46,303 nt of DNA from CAYOXX01 sp964408025 (lineage in GTDB: Bacteria; Acidobacteriota; DATKUA01), in the NCBI GenBank assembly GCA_964408025.1, contig CAYOXX010000017.1:1-46303 (forward strand). Reading direction: 5' to 3'. The position numbers and the translations under genes were made by a program. The notes below the pieces were generated by a model, which saw only the letters and a list, made by a program, of their open reading frames with translations, had not been told where the DNA came from and searched no databases. This document shows positions 33,850-42,326 of the stretch, piece by piece (the first letter of the stretch is position 1; every line of letters begins with the position of its first letter).

Positions 33850-34395
33850 CTAGCTTGGAGAGCGCGGGCGGTCAAACGGCTCCCTCCTCCTCCTCCGATT
33901 CGCGCGGAGCTGTGCTTCCTCCTCGTCGGCCGCCTCGGCGCCGAAGTAGCGCATCCAGTCCTCCACTTCCTCCCGCGAGAGCCCGCCGAAGTCGGCTACC
34001 TGCTGCCCGGCCTTCTCGACAGTCGCCTGGAGGTCGCTGTAGAAAGCCATCACCCGCGTCGCTTTGGCGCCCTTCCAGCGGGCGAACGAGTATACCTCGC
34101 GGTCGGAGCTGACCACTATGTAGGAAGCGGGATCGGAGCTTTCCTCCAGAATTCGGCGAATCCGGGTGTCGGCGTCGGTCTCTGGGCCGGCGTAGATGAC
34201 GGTCAGGCGGCCGATGTGGGTGACGGGGCGGACTCCCGGCGGCGGCGGCCCGTCGTAGACCACGACCACGGTGTTGCGCTTGGCCCTCTGGTAGTCGGCC
34301 AGGAGCCGGGTGAGCTTCTCGCGTGCCGCTGCGTCGCGGATGTCGATGACGCGCATCGCTCCGATCAGGTTGTTGCCGTCGATCAGGTACGGCAT
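33850..34395 (-). CDS. YacP-like NYN-domain RNase
   Basis: A 181-aa protein starting MPYLIDGNNL, the NYN/PIN-like fold signature with conserved aspartates (ID, VVYDGPPPP, ETDADTRI, VVSSDREV). YacP (Rae1) of B. subtilis cleaves mRNA on ribosomes. The acidic residues are present, so nuclease activity is likely. It has an Arg-rich C-terminal tail that may bind RNA. Located between the peptidase gene and nadD in the same operon. Confidence 0.87.
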   Translation of the reverse strand: MPYLIDGNNLIGAMRVIDIRDAAAREKLTRLLADYQRAKRNTVVVVYDGPPPPGVRPVTHIGRLTVIYAGPETDADTRIRRILEESSDPASYIVVSSDREVYSFARWKGAKATRVMAFYSDLQATVEKAGQQVADFGGLSREEVEDWMRYFGAEAADEEEAQLRANRRRRREPFDRPRSPS

Positions 34396-34419
34396 CGGCG
34401 TAGCCCCAGTGCGCGCGCC

Positions 34420-35688
34420 TCAGCGCCTGCGATCGAACCTCTCCCGCAGCCAGCGGTCGCGTCCGGCGCGCAGCGATTCGAGCGAGGCGTCGTACGCCCG
34501 CTCCGCCGCCTCGTCGGCGAAGGCTCCTCCTTCCAGCAGCGAGAGCATCGCCGCCAGGCGGTGGCGGGGGTAGCGGCTCAGCAGGTACTCGACCAGCGTC
34601 AGGCTGTCGGGGTAGAGGGAGAGGGCGCCGAGCCGGTCGTCGAGGTAGTCGATGATCTCGCCTCGGTACGCCGCGCTCCGCAGGCCGCTGAGGTGCTGCG
34701 CCAAGCCCTCGTGCAGCCACAGGGGGCAGTTGCCAGCGGTGCGCGGCAGCAGCACGGCGTGAGCCAGCTCGTGCACCGCCGTCTCCTCCAGCCGCGGCGA
34801 GAGCAGCAGGCCGGTGGCCAGCGTGATCTTGCCGTCGTATGTTCCCTCCATCGCACCGCCCGCGCCGGTGGCGTAGTCGGAGACGACTACCAGCAGCCGC
34901 TGCGGCGCGTAGTCGAGAGCGCCCGCCACCTCGTCGAGGTGCCTCTCCAGCAGCTCCAGCAGCGCCGGGATCAGGCCCGAGCCGCCCATCCTTGACGGAG
35001 CGTAGATAACGAAATGGTCGCTCTCCCCGCGTTCCCCCCGCAGCCCCCTCTCCAGCTCATCGACGCGGCGGAGCACCCTATTGCGCGTCTCCTGGTCGCC
35101 GCTGGCCTCGAGCGAGGAGCGGAAGTGCTCCAGGGCCTCCTGCCAGCGACCCTGGAAGTAGGCCGCCTGCCCGATCAGGAAGAGCCCGCCGCAGTCGCCC
35201 GGCTCGGCGAGCAGTGCGGATTCCAGCGCCCTCTCGGCCTCGCCGAAGAGGCCGGCCCGCAGCAGCAGGGCTCCCTTGAGCAGGCGGTAGTCAACCGAGT
35301 CGGCGTACTCGCCGACGGCCGCAGCCTCCAGGGCCGCCAGGGCCGCGGCGATGTTGCCGCTCTCGATCAGCGGCTGGATGCCGACCGGCACCGCGAGCCG
35401 CCTCCGCCCGACCGCCTGGAGCGGGGCTTCGAGCGCGTTCAGTCCCGCCGGGCGGCCGTAGTCCGCGGTCTCCGCGCCGCCGTCGCCCAGACCCTCGACG
35501 ACGATCCGCTGCACCTGCGCCCTCGGCACTCGAACCAGGCCCTCGGCCGTGACCATCACCAGCTCGCTCCCCTCGACCCACCATTCGGCCACGCTGTAGA
35601 CCCTGCCGTTGACCAGCCTTACCTCGTCGGCCGCGGCGCAGACGAGCAGCGCCGTGGAGAGCAGCAGCGCTGAGGCGGCTGTCCTCAT
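34420..35688 (-). CDS. Secreted TPR protein with peptidase MA-like metalloprotease domain
   Basis: A 422-aa protein. A signal peptide (to about CAAA) is followed by TPR-like helices (about 115-215) and a C-terminal zinc-peptidase domain (about 225-400) with HELAH near 301 and the downstream LHEGLAQH near 323, giving the two histidines and a glutamate of a gluzincin. It probably acts in the periplasm; substrates are unknown. Its ATG overlaps the stop of the upstream PATAN gene (ATGA), so the two are coupled. Confidence 0.82.
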   Translation of the reverse strand: MRTAASALLLSTALLVCAAADEVRLVNGRVYSVAEWWVEGSELVMVTAEGLVRVPRAQVQRIVVEGLGDGGAETADYGRPAGLNALEAPLQAVGRRRLAVPVGIQPLIESGNIAAALAALEAAAVGEYADSVDYRLLKGALLLRAGLFGEAERALESALLAEPGDCGGLFLIGQAAYFQGRWQEALEHFRSSLEASGDQETRNRVLRRVDELERGLRGERGESDHFVIYAPSRMGGSGLIPALLELLERHLDEVAGALDYAPQRLLVVVSDYATGAGGAMEGTYDGKITLATGLLLSPRLEETAVHELAHAVLLPRTAGNCPLWLHEGLAQHLSGLRSAAYRGEIIDYLDDRLGALSLYPDSLTLVEYLLSRYPRHRLAAMLSLLEGGAFADEAAERAYDASLESLRAGRDRWLRERFDRRR

Positions 35689-37421
35689 CGGGCCCGCATA
35701 AGCAAAGCCACGGGGGCCGCCCTCGGGCCGTAGCGCTGCACCCTCGCCGGCAGGGCGTCTAACGCCCGCAGGGCCGCCTCGCCGTCGGGGAAGAAGCCCC
35801 AGCAGGCGTTGTAGGAGCCTGTGGTGTCGGCCGGGACGATGAAGAATCTGTCGCGTAGCCTCTCGCTGTTGGCGATCTCCTGGAAGAGATCGTAGAGCTC
35901 GTTTGGATTGGCGCCGCCGATAATGAGCAGCGTGTAAGGTTCGGTGCCCGGCGCCGCCACAGCCTGGTGCCAGAGCCTTGCCGCTTCGTCCCAGCGTTGC
36001 GCAAGCGCCCTTTCTAGCGCCTCGGGGCGCACCTCGTCGAAGGAGCGGAATTCCGCCTCGCTGACTTCCTCCGCTCTAGGCCGATCCGATTGGGCCTCGT
36101 CGCCGCTCGCCGCCGGCGGCTCGGTTGCTTGCGGACTCGCCTGCGCGCCGCCATCGCCCTCCTCACCCTCTGTAGCCCCTGCACCTTCGGCCTCCGTCGG
36201 CGCCTCGGCCGGCAGCTCCAGGGCCTGGGACGGGGTCCGGCGCGGCTCGGCGAAATCCTCGTCCAGGGGTAGCTGCGAGACGTCGATATCGGCGGGGTAG
36301 AACGAGAGCTCGCCCCTGCCCTCTACTGCCGGCTGCGGCTGCTCGACCAGCAGTAGCACGATCCCCACCGGCAGCAGTACCGCCACGGCTGCCAGCGGGC
36401 CGAGAATGAGGAGCAGGCGCCGCACGCGCGGTGGCAGCAGTAGGTCCAGCCGGAGCGCGGACCACCACTTGCGGGCCGGCCGCTTGTCCCGCTCGCCGTC
36501 GGCGAGCTGCGCGCTCAGCGACTGCTCGAACGGCTCGGCGGCGCCGCCCTCGCCCTGCGACGGCTCGTAGTCCTCCTCCAGCAGCTTGAGGATCTCCCCG
36601 GAGTCGTCAGCCGTCTCGCCGGGCAGCGCCCTGTAGGCATCGGCGGCCGCGGCCGCCGAGCCGAGAATGGCTTCCGGCTGCTCGATCTCCTCGGCCGACT
36701 CCGCGGTCCCGCGCGGCGTGATCCAGCCGCCGATCTTCAGGAAGTAGAGCAGCCGGCGCGAGCGGTCGGCGTTCATCCCACGGCGGCCGGCCAGCTCGCC
36801 GACCTTGCGCACGCCGTCCAGGTTTGAGACGAGGAGCTGCAGCTCGGCGTCCTCCTGCAGCCCCGAGCGCTCCCGGTCCCAGGCCTCGGTGGCCACGAAC
36901 ACCGCCTCCTCGCCGCCGAGCCGCCGCTTCACTGTCTCCTCTTCCACGTCGGTCATAAGCGACTCGCGCACCTTGGCTAGCGGGTTGAACGGCAGGGGGT
37001 TGTACTGCCCCGGCTTGCCCGGGTTGATGCGGTAGCGCTCCGGCCCGCTCGCCAGGGCGCCGACGAAGATTCTTTCGGCCAGGTTTCGGTTGTAGGTCAG
37101 AAGGTCCGAGGCCTGGATGATGCCCGCGCCCACCAGTGCCTGCCCGTAGTTCTGCCCCGCCTTGAGGGCCTCCTTGACGAGCCGCAGCTGCTCGCCCCGC
37201 AGATCCGTAGAGAATTCCTGCTCGAGCAGGCCGTCGAGATGCTCGGCGGGGCTGTCGGAAGTGGCGGCGCAGAGGTTGCCGGAGTCGAAGTGCATGATGC
37301 GGCAGCTCGAGCCGGACACCACCTCGACGCTGCCGGAGAAGCGCCCGCGCAGCAGGCGCACCACCATCTCGTGGAAGGGGAAATCTTCGAACAAACCCGA
37401 GGGCGGAAAGTGGGAACTCAT
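35685..37421 (-). CDS. PATAN (DUF4388) membrane protein with C-terminal periplasmic domain
   Basis: A 578-aa protein. Residues about 8-60 form a PATAN/DUF4388 domain (FEDFPFHEMVVRLL, FSGSVEVVSG), followed by a conserved region up to about 240 with a second winged-like stretch, an acidic linker, a membrane helix at about 335-358 (LLLILGPLAAVAVLLPVGIV), an Ala/Glu/Pro-rich periplasmic linker (about 375-465) and a C-terminal domain (about 465-578) in which YTLLIIGGANPNELYDLFQEI and FFIVPADTT resemble a SPOR-like fold. PATAN proteins act in signalling or gliding and surface functions in several phyla. Role here unknown, probably linking a cytoplasmic signal to the envelope. Confidence 0.72.
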   Translation of the reverse strand: MSSHFPPSGLFEDFPFHEMVVRLLRGRFSGSVEVVSGSSCRIMHFDSGNLCAATSDSPAEHLDGLLEQEFSTDLRGEQLRLVKEALKAGQNYGQALVGAGIIQASDLLTYNRNLAERIFVGALASGPERYRINPGKPGQYNPLPFNPLAKVRESLMTDVEEETVKRRLGGEEAVFVATEAWDRERSGLQEDAELQLLVSNLDGVRKVGELAGRRGMNADRSRRLLYFLKIGGWITPRGTAESAEEIEQPEAILGSAAAAADAYRALPGETADDSGEILKLLEEDYEPSQGEGGAAEPFEQSLSAQLADGERDKRPARKWWSALRLDLLLPPRVRRLLLILGPLAAVAVLLPVGIVLLLVEQPQPAVEGRGELSFYPADIDVSQLPLDEDFAEPRRTPSQALELPAEAPTEAEGAGATEGEEGDGGAQASPQATEPPAASGDEAQSDRPRAEEVSEAEFRSFDEVRPEALERALAQRWDEAARLWHQAVAAPGTEPYTLLIIGGANPNELYDLFQEIANSERLRDRFFIVPADTTGSYNACWGFFPDGEAALRALDALPARVQRYGPRAAPVALLMRAR

Positions 37422-37512
37422 GGCCTCAGCACAAGTTACGGTTGATTAATCCTGGCCGATTATAGCACAACCTTGCTTGACAGTGCGGCAGGCGGAACCT
37501 AGACTCGGGGGG

Positions 37513-37797
37513 ATGAGCGACGCAGTGATAGCGCGAAAATTTCTCGTCAGCGGCCGCGTGCAGGGCGTCAACTACCGCTGGTTCGCGCAGCGTGCCGCCG
37601 AGGAACTAGGCCTGCTGGGATACGTGCGCAACCTGCCGGACGGCCGGGTCGAAGCCTTGGCGGAGGGGCCGCCGCCGCTGGTCGAGTCGCTGCGCCGGGA
37701 GCTGGAGCGCGGGCCGCGCCTGTCCGTCGTCATCGGTATCGAGGAGCAGGAAGTCGAGCCGAGCGGCAGCTTAACCGGCTTCTCCATAACGTTCTAA
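37513..37797 (+). CDS. Acylphosphatase
   Basis: A 94-aa protein with the catalytic arginine in SGRVQGVNYRWF (residues about 12-23) and the catalytic asparagine in YVRNLPDG (near 40). It hydrolyses acyl phosphates. A GTG 12 codons upstream is open, but this ATG gives the usual size. Its stop overlaps an alternative start of apt (TAATG), so the two form one unit. Confidence 0.93.
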   Translation: MSDAVIARKFLVSGRVQGVNYRWFAQRAAEELGLLGYVRNLPDGRVEALAEGPPPLVESLRRELERGPRLSVVIGIEEQEVEPSGSLTGFSITF

Positions 37798-37862
37798 TGG
37801 CCCGGGGGAACCCCGACAGCACCCACTCGCCCCCCGCCCCCCTAGCCCACCGAGGGAGTCAG

Positions 37863-38378
37863 ATGGAGCGCCTCAAGGAGATCATTCGCGACGTACCGGA
37901 TTTCCCCAAGCCGGGAATCCTCTTCAAAGACATCACGACGCTGCTCAAGGACCGCGAGGCACTGGCGCGGGCCGTCGACCTGCTCGCCGATCGCTACCGC
38001 AGCAGAGGAATAAGCAAGGTGATCGGCATCGAGTCGCGCGGCTTCATCTTCGCTCCGGCGGTGGCCTATCTCATCGGCGCCGGCTTCGTGCCCGTGCGCA
38101 AACCGGGCAAGCTGCCCGCCGAAACCCTCTCCGCCGCCTACGAGCTCGAGTACGGCACCGACACACTGGAGATCCACCGCGACGCCCTCGAGCCGGGCGA
38201 AAAGGTGCTGATAATCGACGACCTGATCGCCACCGGCGGCACCGCCGCAGCGGTGGCCGGCATGGTCGAGGAGCTCGGAGCAGAGCTCGTCGAGATCGCC
38301 TTCCTGATCGAACTGACCTTCTTGGACGGCAGGAGCAAGCTGGGCGGGCGCCCCGTCTACACGATGATTAAATTCTGA
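37863..38378 (+). CDS. apt: Adenine phosphoribosyltransferase
   Basis: A 171-aa purine-salvage enzyme making AMP from adenine and PRPP. It begins MERLKEIIRDVPDFPKPGI, typical of Apt, with RKPGKLP near residue 80 and the PRPP-binding VLIIDDLIATGGTA near 115. GAGGGAG precedes this ATG; a start at 37797 would add 22 non-conserved residues. Co-transcribed with the acylphosphatase. Transcription continues into a 416-bp gap. Confidence 0.95.
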   Translation: MERLKEIIRDVPDFPKPGILFKDITTLLKDREALARAVDLLADRYRSRGISKVIGIESRGFIFAPAVAYLIGAGFVPVRKPGKLPAETLSAAYELEYGTDTLEIHRDALEPGEKVLIIDDLIATGGTAAAVAGMVEELGAELVEIAFLIELTFLDGRSKLGGRPVYTMIKF

Positions 38379-38617
38379 TCTCCGCTACGGCCTATCAACG
38401 ACACGGCGAGTGGCGACCACCGGCCCCGGTCTAACAGCCATCTCCGTGCCGACAGCTCTCTGCCGGCAGCCTGATTTACCTCAACTAATCTCTGCAGCGG
38501 GACCGAACAAAAGGGAAAAGCATCCGCAGTCGGAGGCCGGGTTGTAGTGGTGATTGGCAGGGGTTGTGCTTGGGATCACTGAGCCTAGGAAGGGAGCGAA
38601 TCTAATATCTTGTGGGC

Positions 38618-38649
38618 TTGACACAATAGTGCCGAATATGTTGTATAAT
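38618..38649 (+). promoter_or_regulatory. Perfect -35 and -10 hexamers with a 20-bp spacer
   Basis: TTGACA (38618-38623) and TATAAT (38644-38649) match consensus exactly but are 20 bp apart instead of 17. Such spacing normally makes a promoter weak unless an activator twists the DNA, as MerR-type regulators do. It lies about 145 bp upstream of the transglycosylase. The rest of the gap from 38379 shows no gene. Confidence 0.45.
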
Positions 38650-38735
38650 GAAAAAAAATACGCTTGCGCTGCCGTTTTGACCGCTCTCCGCAGTTATGTA
38701 AGTGAGTGGAGAGGTCCAGACGGGAATAAATGCAC

Positions 38736-38764
38736 TTGACATCGGGTAAGCGGTTGCGTAAAGT
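38736..38764 (+). promoter_or_regulatory. Sigma-70 promoter of the lytic transglycosylase gene
   Basis: TTGACA (38736-38741), 17-bp spacer, TAAAGT (38759-38764), 30 bp before the ATG at 38795. This is the more conventional of the two promoters in the gap. Confidence 0.6.
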
Positions 38765-38794
38765 TCGCGGCTCGTTGCGAACGGGAGGTTAAAC

Positions 38795-39463
38795 ATGCGA
38801 TACCTTGCGTCCGCGGGAATGGGGCTCCTGCTCTTCCTGTTCCTGAACGGACTGAGTATCGTGTCGCAGGCTGGAAACGGTTCCGAATCCCCGTCGGGGG
38901 TCGTCTACGTCGCGGACGGGGAGACCGTCGAGGATTTGCGTTACGAGGTGGATCGGCTGCGCACCGTCGCCCTGATCCGCGACGTGCTTGAGGTGCACTA
39001 CGCACCGGTCTCCATCGAGGAGAAGCGCGAGGTTGCCGAGACGATATACGAAGCATGCCTGCTGAACGATCTGCCAGTGGAGCTGGTGCTGGCGGTCATC
39101 CAGACCGAAAGCGACTTCGACAGCGCCGCCGTCTCGCACCGCGGAGCCTTGGGCCTGATGCAGGTGCTGCCGAGCACGGGGCGGGCGATGGCCACCGAGC
39201 TCGACCTGCAGTTTGCCGACAACAGCAGCCTGATGGACCGCCGCACCAACATCGTGCTCGGCTGCTACTACCTCAAGAAGCTGCTCGACCGCTACGAGCG
39301 GCTCGACCACGCGCTGCTGGCCTACAACGCCGGCCCGACGCGGCTGGACGATGCCCTCTCGCGCAGCGGCCGCTGGCCGGCCACCTATGCCGAGCGAGTG
39401 CGGAGAAGCATGCAGTTGCTGGCCCAGAACTACTTCTCCGACGGCGCTGCGTCGGAGGAGTGA
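38795..39463 (+). CDS. Lytic transglycosylase (SLT domain)
   Basis: A 222-aa secreted protein: hydrophobic N-terminal signal or anchor (to about SQAG), a short helical region, then the SLT domain (about 95-205) with the catalytic Glu in IQTESDF near 105, GALGLMQVLPST near 117 and the AYNAGP motif near 175. It cleaves glycan strands of peptidoglycan to 1,6-anhydro products in the periplasm. GGGAGG precedes the ATG. A strong terminator follows (39518-39545). Confidence 0.93.
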   Translation: MRYLASAGMGLLLFLFLNGLSIVSQAGNGSESPSGVVYVADGETVEDLRYEVDRLRTVALIRDVLEVHYAPVSIEEKREVAETIYEACLLNDLPVELVLAVIQTESDFDSAAVSHRGALGLMQVLPSTGRAMATELDLQFADNSSLMDRRTNIVLGCYYLKKLLDRYERLDHALLAYNAGPTRLDDALSRSGRWPATYAERVRRSMQLLAQNYFSDGAASEE

Positions 39464-39517
39464 TGAAGGCGATCGTACGGGTCCTCACTCCCCACAATTC
39501 CCCCCATTTTCCAACTC

Positions 39518-39545
39518 CCCCGCCCGCAAGGGCGGGGATTTTTTT
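39518..39545 (+). terminator. Intrinsic terminator after the transglycosylase gene
   Basis: CCCCGCCC (39518-39525), loop GCAA, GGGCGGGG (39530-39537), then A and seven Ts. An 8-bp G:C-rich stem with a tight loop makes this the clearest terminator in the window. Confidence 0.9.
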
Positions 39546-39602
39546 GCCCTCTACGCACTCCGGGGTGGCGTTCCAGCGCCAAGTCGCTATACTGTGGGGG
39601 CG

Positions 39603-40598
39603 ATGGCGATGCGGGACAAGCTTGGTCGTCGGATCACCTACTTGAGGTTGTCGGTCACGGACCGCTGTAACCTGCGCTGCCGCTACTGCTCGCCAAGCAC
39701 CGATTTTCGCCACCTGCCCCGAGCCGAAATCCTCAGTTACGAGGAGATGGAGCGGATAGTCTCCCTCTGCGCCTCTAGGGGGATCGGCAAAGTGCGCCTC
39801 ACCGGAGGGGAGCCGCTGATGCGGCGCGGCGTCATTCGGTTCGCCGCCAGGCTGGCTGCGCTGCCCGGAATCCACACCCTGGCAATGTCCACCAACGGCA
39901 CGCTGCTGGCGCCCGCGGCCTCGAGGCTTGCGGAGGCCGGAGTGCGGCGCCTCAACGTCAGCGTCGACACACTCGACCGCCGGCAGTTCACGGCCCTGGC
40001 GGGCCGCGACGCCCTCGCTGACGTCCTAGCCGGCGTCGACGCCGCCCTGGCCGCCGGGCTGGAGAGCGTGAAAATCAACTCTGTGATCCTCCGCGGCTTC
40101 AACGAGAGCCAGATCGTTCCATTGGCGGGGCTGACTTTATCGCGGCCACTGCAGCTGCGCTTTATCGAGCGAATGCCCCTGCAGCCCGGCGACAGGGGAG
40201 GCGGGAACGACGGGGGGCAGGAGGGATTCGTCTCCTGCGACGAAGTGGTCGACGTCCTCCGCAAACGCTTCCGCATGCGGGAGGCGGCGAGAGGCGCCAC
40301 CCTCTCGCGCCGCTTCATCATCGACGGCCACGCGGGCGAGATCGGCATCATCGCCCCGATGTCGAAGAACTTCTGCCTCGACTGCAACCGCCTGCGCCTC
40401 ACCGCTGACGGCCAGCTCAGGCCATGCCTATTTTCGGAAGCCGAAATCGACCTGCGTGGATCGATGCGGGACGGGGCCTCGGACGCCGAGATCCTCGAGC
40501 TGATCGGCCAGGCGGTGGCGGCCAAGCCGGCCAGCCATCCCTACTCGGTCGAGTCATCCTGCTCGCCGGCGCGCCCCATGCGGCAGATCGGCGGCTAG
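39603..40598 (+). CDS. moaA: GTP 3',8-cyclase, molybdenum cofactor biosynthesis
   Basis: A 331-aa radical SAM enzyme making the first molybdopterin intermediate from GTP. The N-terminal 4Fe-4S motif is DRCNLRCRYC near residue 18-25, LTGGEPL near 70, the C-terminal second-cluster cysteines are in CLDCNRLRL near 257 and C at about 274, and the essential C-terminal Gly-Gly ends the chain. The start is ATG 39603; there is no good ribosome site, and a nearby ATG two codons on is possible. No other moa gene is in the window. It lies just behind a terminator, so its promoter must be very close or readthrough must occur. Confidence 0.94.
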   Translation: MAMRDKLGRRITYLRLSVTDRCNLRCRYCSPSTDFRHLPRAEILSYEEMERIVSLCASRGIGKVRLTGGEPLMRRGVIRFAARLAALPGIHTLAMSTNGTLLAPAASRLAEAGVRRLNVSVDTLDRRQFTALAGRDALADVLAGVDAALAAGLESVKINSVILRGFNESQIVPLAGLTLSRPLQLRFIERMPLQPGDRGGGNDGGQEGFVSCDEVVDVLRKRFRMREAARGATLSRRFIIDGHAGEIGIIAPMSKNFCLDCNRLRLTADGQLRPCLFSEAEIDLRGSMRDGASDAEILELIGQAVAAKPASHPYSVESSCSPARPMRQIGG

Positions 40599-40637
40599 CC
40601 CAACCTTGAAATGATTTCCCCTATGTAGTACACTTAA

Positions 40638-40666
40638 TTGACTTTGTGCGCTACGCACGCGATATT
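40638..40666 (+). promoter_or_regulatory. Promoter with dyad in the spacer, ahead of the miaA-hfq unit
   Basis: TTGACT (40638-40643), 17-bp spacer, GATATT (40661-40666). The spacer contains GTGCG-CTA-CGCAC (40646-40658), a perfect 5-bp dyad placed between the two hexamers, where a repressor could block polymerase. Confidence 0.5.
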
Positions 40667-40710
40667 TGAAAACAGGTTTGGCGACCGTAAGCTCTCCACG
40701 GAGTGCGCCG

Positions 40711-40848
40711 ATGCAGCGCCGCGAACCGAAATCGTTCAGCGACTGGGCGGCGGCGTTTCGCGCCGCCCTGCGGCCGTCGGCCGCCCAGCTTTGGGGGATA
40801 CTTATAGCCCTCGCAGCGATCGTCGCGGCGGTCCTGATTCTCGAGTGA
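40711..40848 (+). CDS. Small single-span membrane protein before miaA
   Basis: A 45-aa protein with a basic/amphipathic N-terminal half (MQRREPKSFSDWAAAFRAAL) and a C-terminal hydrophobic helix (LWGILIALAAIVAAVLIL). CGGAG lies 8 bases before the ATG. It ends 7 bp before miaA, so it is likely co-transcribed. The type II-like arrangement (charged head, then terminal helix) resembles small tail-anchored proteins. No family recognised. Confidence 0.5.
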   Translation: MQRREPKSFSDWAAAFRAALRPSAAQLWGILIALAAIVAAVLILE

Positions 40849-40855
40849 ACGATTG

Positions 40856-41794
40856 ATGCTTGCAATCATTTACGTATTGGGTCCGACCTGCTGCGGGAAA
40901 TCCGATGTCGGCATCGCCATCGCCACAGAGGCGGACGGTGAGATCATCAGCGCCGACTCGATGCAGGTCTACCGCGGCTTCGACATCGGCACCGCCAAGC
41001 TCCCGCCGGGCGAGCGAGGCGGCATTCCGCACCATATGATCGACTGCTGCGACCCCGTCGAGACGTTCTCCGCCGGCGAGTTTCAAGCTCGAGCCGACCG
41101 CCTGATCGGGGAGATAAGCGGCCGCGGGCGGCTGCCGATCGTCGTAGGCGGCACAGGCCTCTACCTGCGCGCCCTGCTTCTGGGCCTGGCCGCCGTGGGG
41201 CCCGCTGACGCGGCGGTGCGCGAGCGGCTGCGGCGCCGCGCCGGCAGGAACGGCATCGCGGCCGCGCATCGGCTACTGCGGCGCCTCGACCCGCCAACGG
41301 CTCGCCGGCTGCCGCCGGGCGACGGGCAGCGCATCCTGCGCGCGCTGGAATACCGGGTGCGCACCGGCAGGCGGCTCAGCGACGCCATATCGCGCCGGCC
41401 GTTCGGGAGCGAGCGTTACGAGGCGCTCAAGATCGGGCTGCGGATCGAGCGCAGCGAGCTGCGCCGGCGCATCGATCGGAGGGTCGACTTCATGTTTGCG
41501 CAAGGCTGGGTCGAGGAGGTGGAGGCGCTGCTTGCTGCGGGCTGCCCGCCGGACGCGCAGGCCTTCGCAGCTATCGGCTACAGGGATATAATAAAATACT
41601 TGAATAAGGAGGTGACATTAGAGCAAGCAAAGGAATCGATAAAAAAAGCGACTCATCAGTTCTTAAAACGTCAGGAAACATGGTTCCGCAGCGAGCGGAA
41701 CGTAAATTGGGTGGACGCAAGTTCCCCGCGCACGGCAAGGGACGAAGCGATTAATTTGGCGAAGGAACTAGGGGCGGGTCGCGCCGGCGGGTGA
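40856..41794 (+). CDS. miaA: tRNA dimethylallyltransferase
   Basis: A 312-aa enzyme adding the dimethylallyl group to A37 of tRNAs reading U-starting codons. The P-loop GPTCCGKSDVG is at residues about 8-18 (usual GPTASGKS), followed by ISADSMQVYRGFDIGTAK, IPHHMID and GGTGLYLRALL near 100. Length fits. The ATG follows a TTG directly. The hfq gene comes next, the same order as in many bacteria. Confidence 0.95.
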   Translation: MLAIIYVLGPTCCGKSDVGIAIATEADGEIISADSMQVYRGFDIGTAKLPPGERGGIPHHMIDCCDPVETFSAGEFQARADRLIGEISGRGRLPIVVGGTGLYLRALLLGLAAVGPADAAVRERLRRRAGRNGIAAAHRLLRRLDPPTARRLPPGDGQRILRALEYRVRTGRRLSDAISRRPFGSERYEALKIGLRIERSELRRRIDRRVDFMFAQGWVEEVEALLAAGCPPDAQAFAAIGYRDIIKYLNKEVTLEQAKESIKKATHQFLKRQETWFRSERNVNWVDASSPRTARDEAINLAKELGAGRAGG

Positions 41795-41870
41795 TCGAGG
41801 CCGCCGGCATCCAGATTCGATTTTTCATTCCAGCCCGTCCGGACGCCCACCAGAGCGGAAAGGAAAGAAA

Positions 41871-42170
41871 ATGAAAGAAGAATCGACAAGGACAATGGAA
41901 GGACAGCAGTTCAACATCCAAGACGGCTATTTCGCCAGGCTTCGACGTGAGAAGATATTAACCACGATATACCTCGTTAACGGCGTTAAGCTGATCGGCA
42001 AGATAAAGAGTTTCGACAAGTATTCGATCCTGATAGAGAACAACCATCAGGAGCAGCTGATCTTCAAGCACGCCATATCGACGATAACCTACAGCCGACA
42101 GCCGTATCGCAACAGCTATCCGCCGCAGGCCTATGACCGCTACCGCGATGACCGCGGTGGCGGCCGCTGA
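41871..42170 (+). CDS. hfq: RNA chaperone Hfq
   Basis: A 99-aa Sm-like protein. The Sm1 motif with NIQDGYFARLRREKILTTIYLVNG and the Sm2 motif QLIFKHAIST are intact; the tail is short and rich in Tyr, Arg and Gly (YRNSYPPQAYDRYRDDRGGGR). Hfq forms hexamers that pair small RNAs with mRNAs. AAAGGAAAG precedes the ATG. Presence of Hfq implies an sRNA network; the usual KH at the RNA-binding rim is present as FKHAIS. Confidence 0.95.
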   Translation: MKEESTRTMEGQQFNIQDGYFARLRREKILTTIYLVNGVKLIGKIKSFDKYSILIENNHQEQLIFKHAISTITYSRQPYRNSYPPQAYDRYRDDRGGGR

Positions 42171-42326
42171 GTTGCCGCGGCATCGACATGTCATCTTTAA
42201 CTGCCCGAGCCGTCGGATTTAGACTGGCGATGTGCGCCGGGATCGGCCGCGGCGGCCTCGCGTCTGCGCAGCGTCGCCGGCCGCCAATGCCGCTGCGCCC
42301 GGCGGCGTAGCGACACAGAGCAGTTA

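Noticed and set aside
38648..38680. Ten-codon ATG frame (MKKNTLALPF) after the 20-bp-spacer promoter
   Set aside because: Its ATG overlaps the -10 hexamer, so a transcript from that promoter would not contain it.
38554..38739. 61-codon frame upstream of the transglycosylase
   Set aside because: TTG start, no ribosome site, no motifs, and it overlaps two promoter-like elements.
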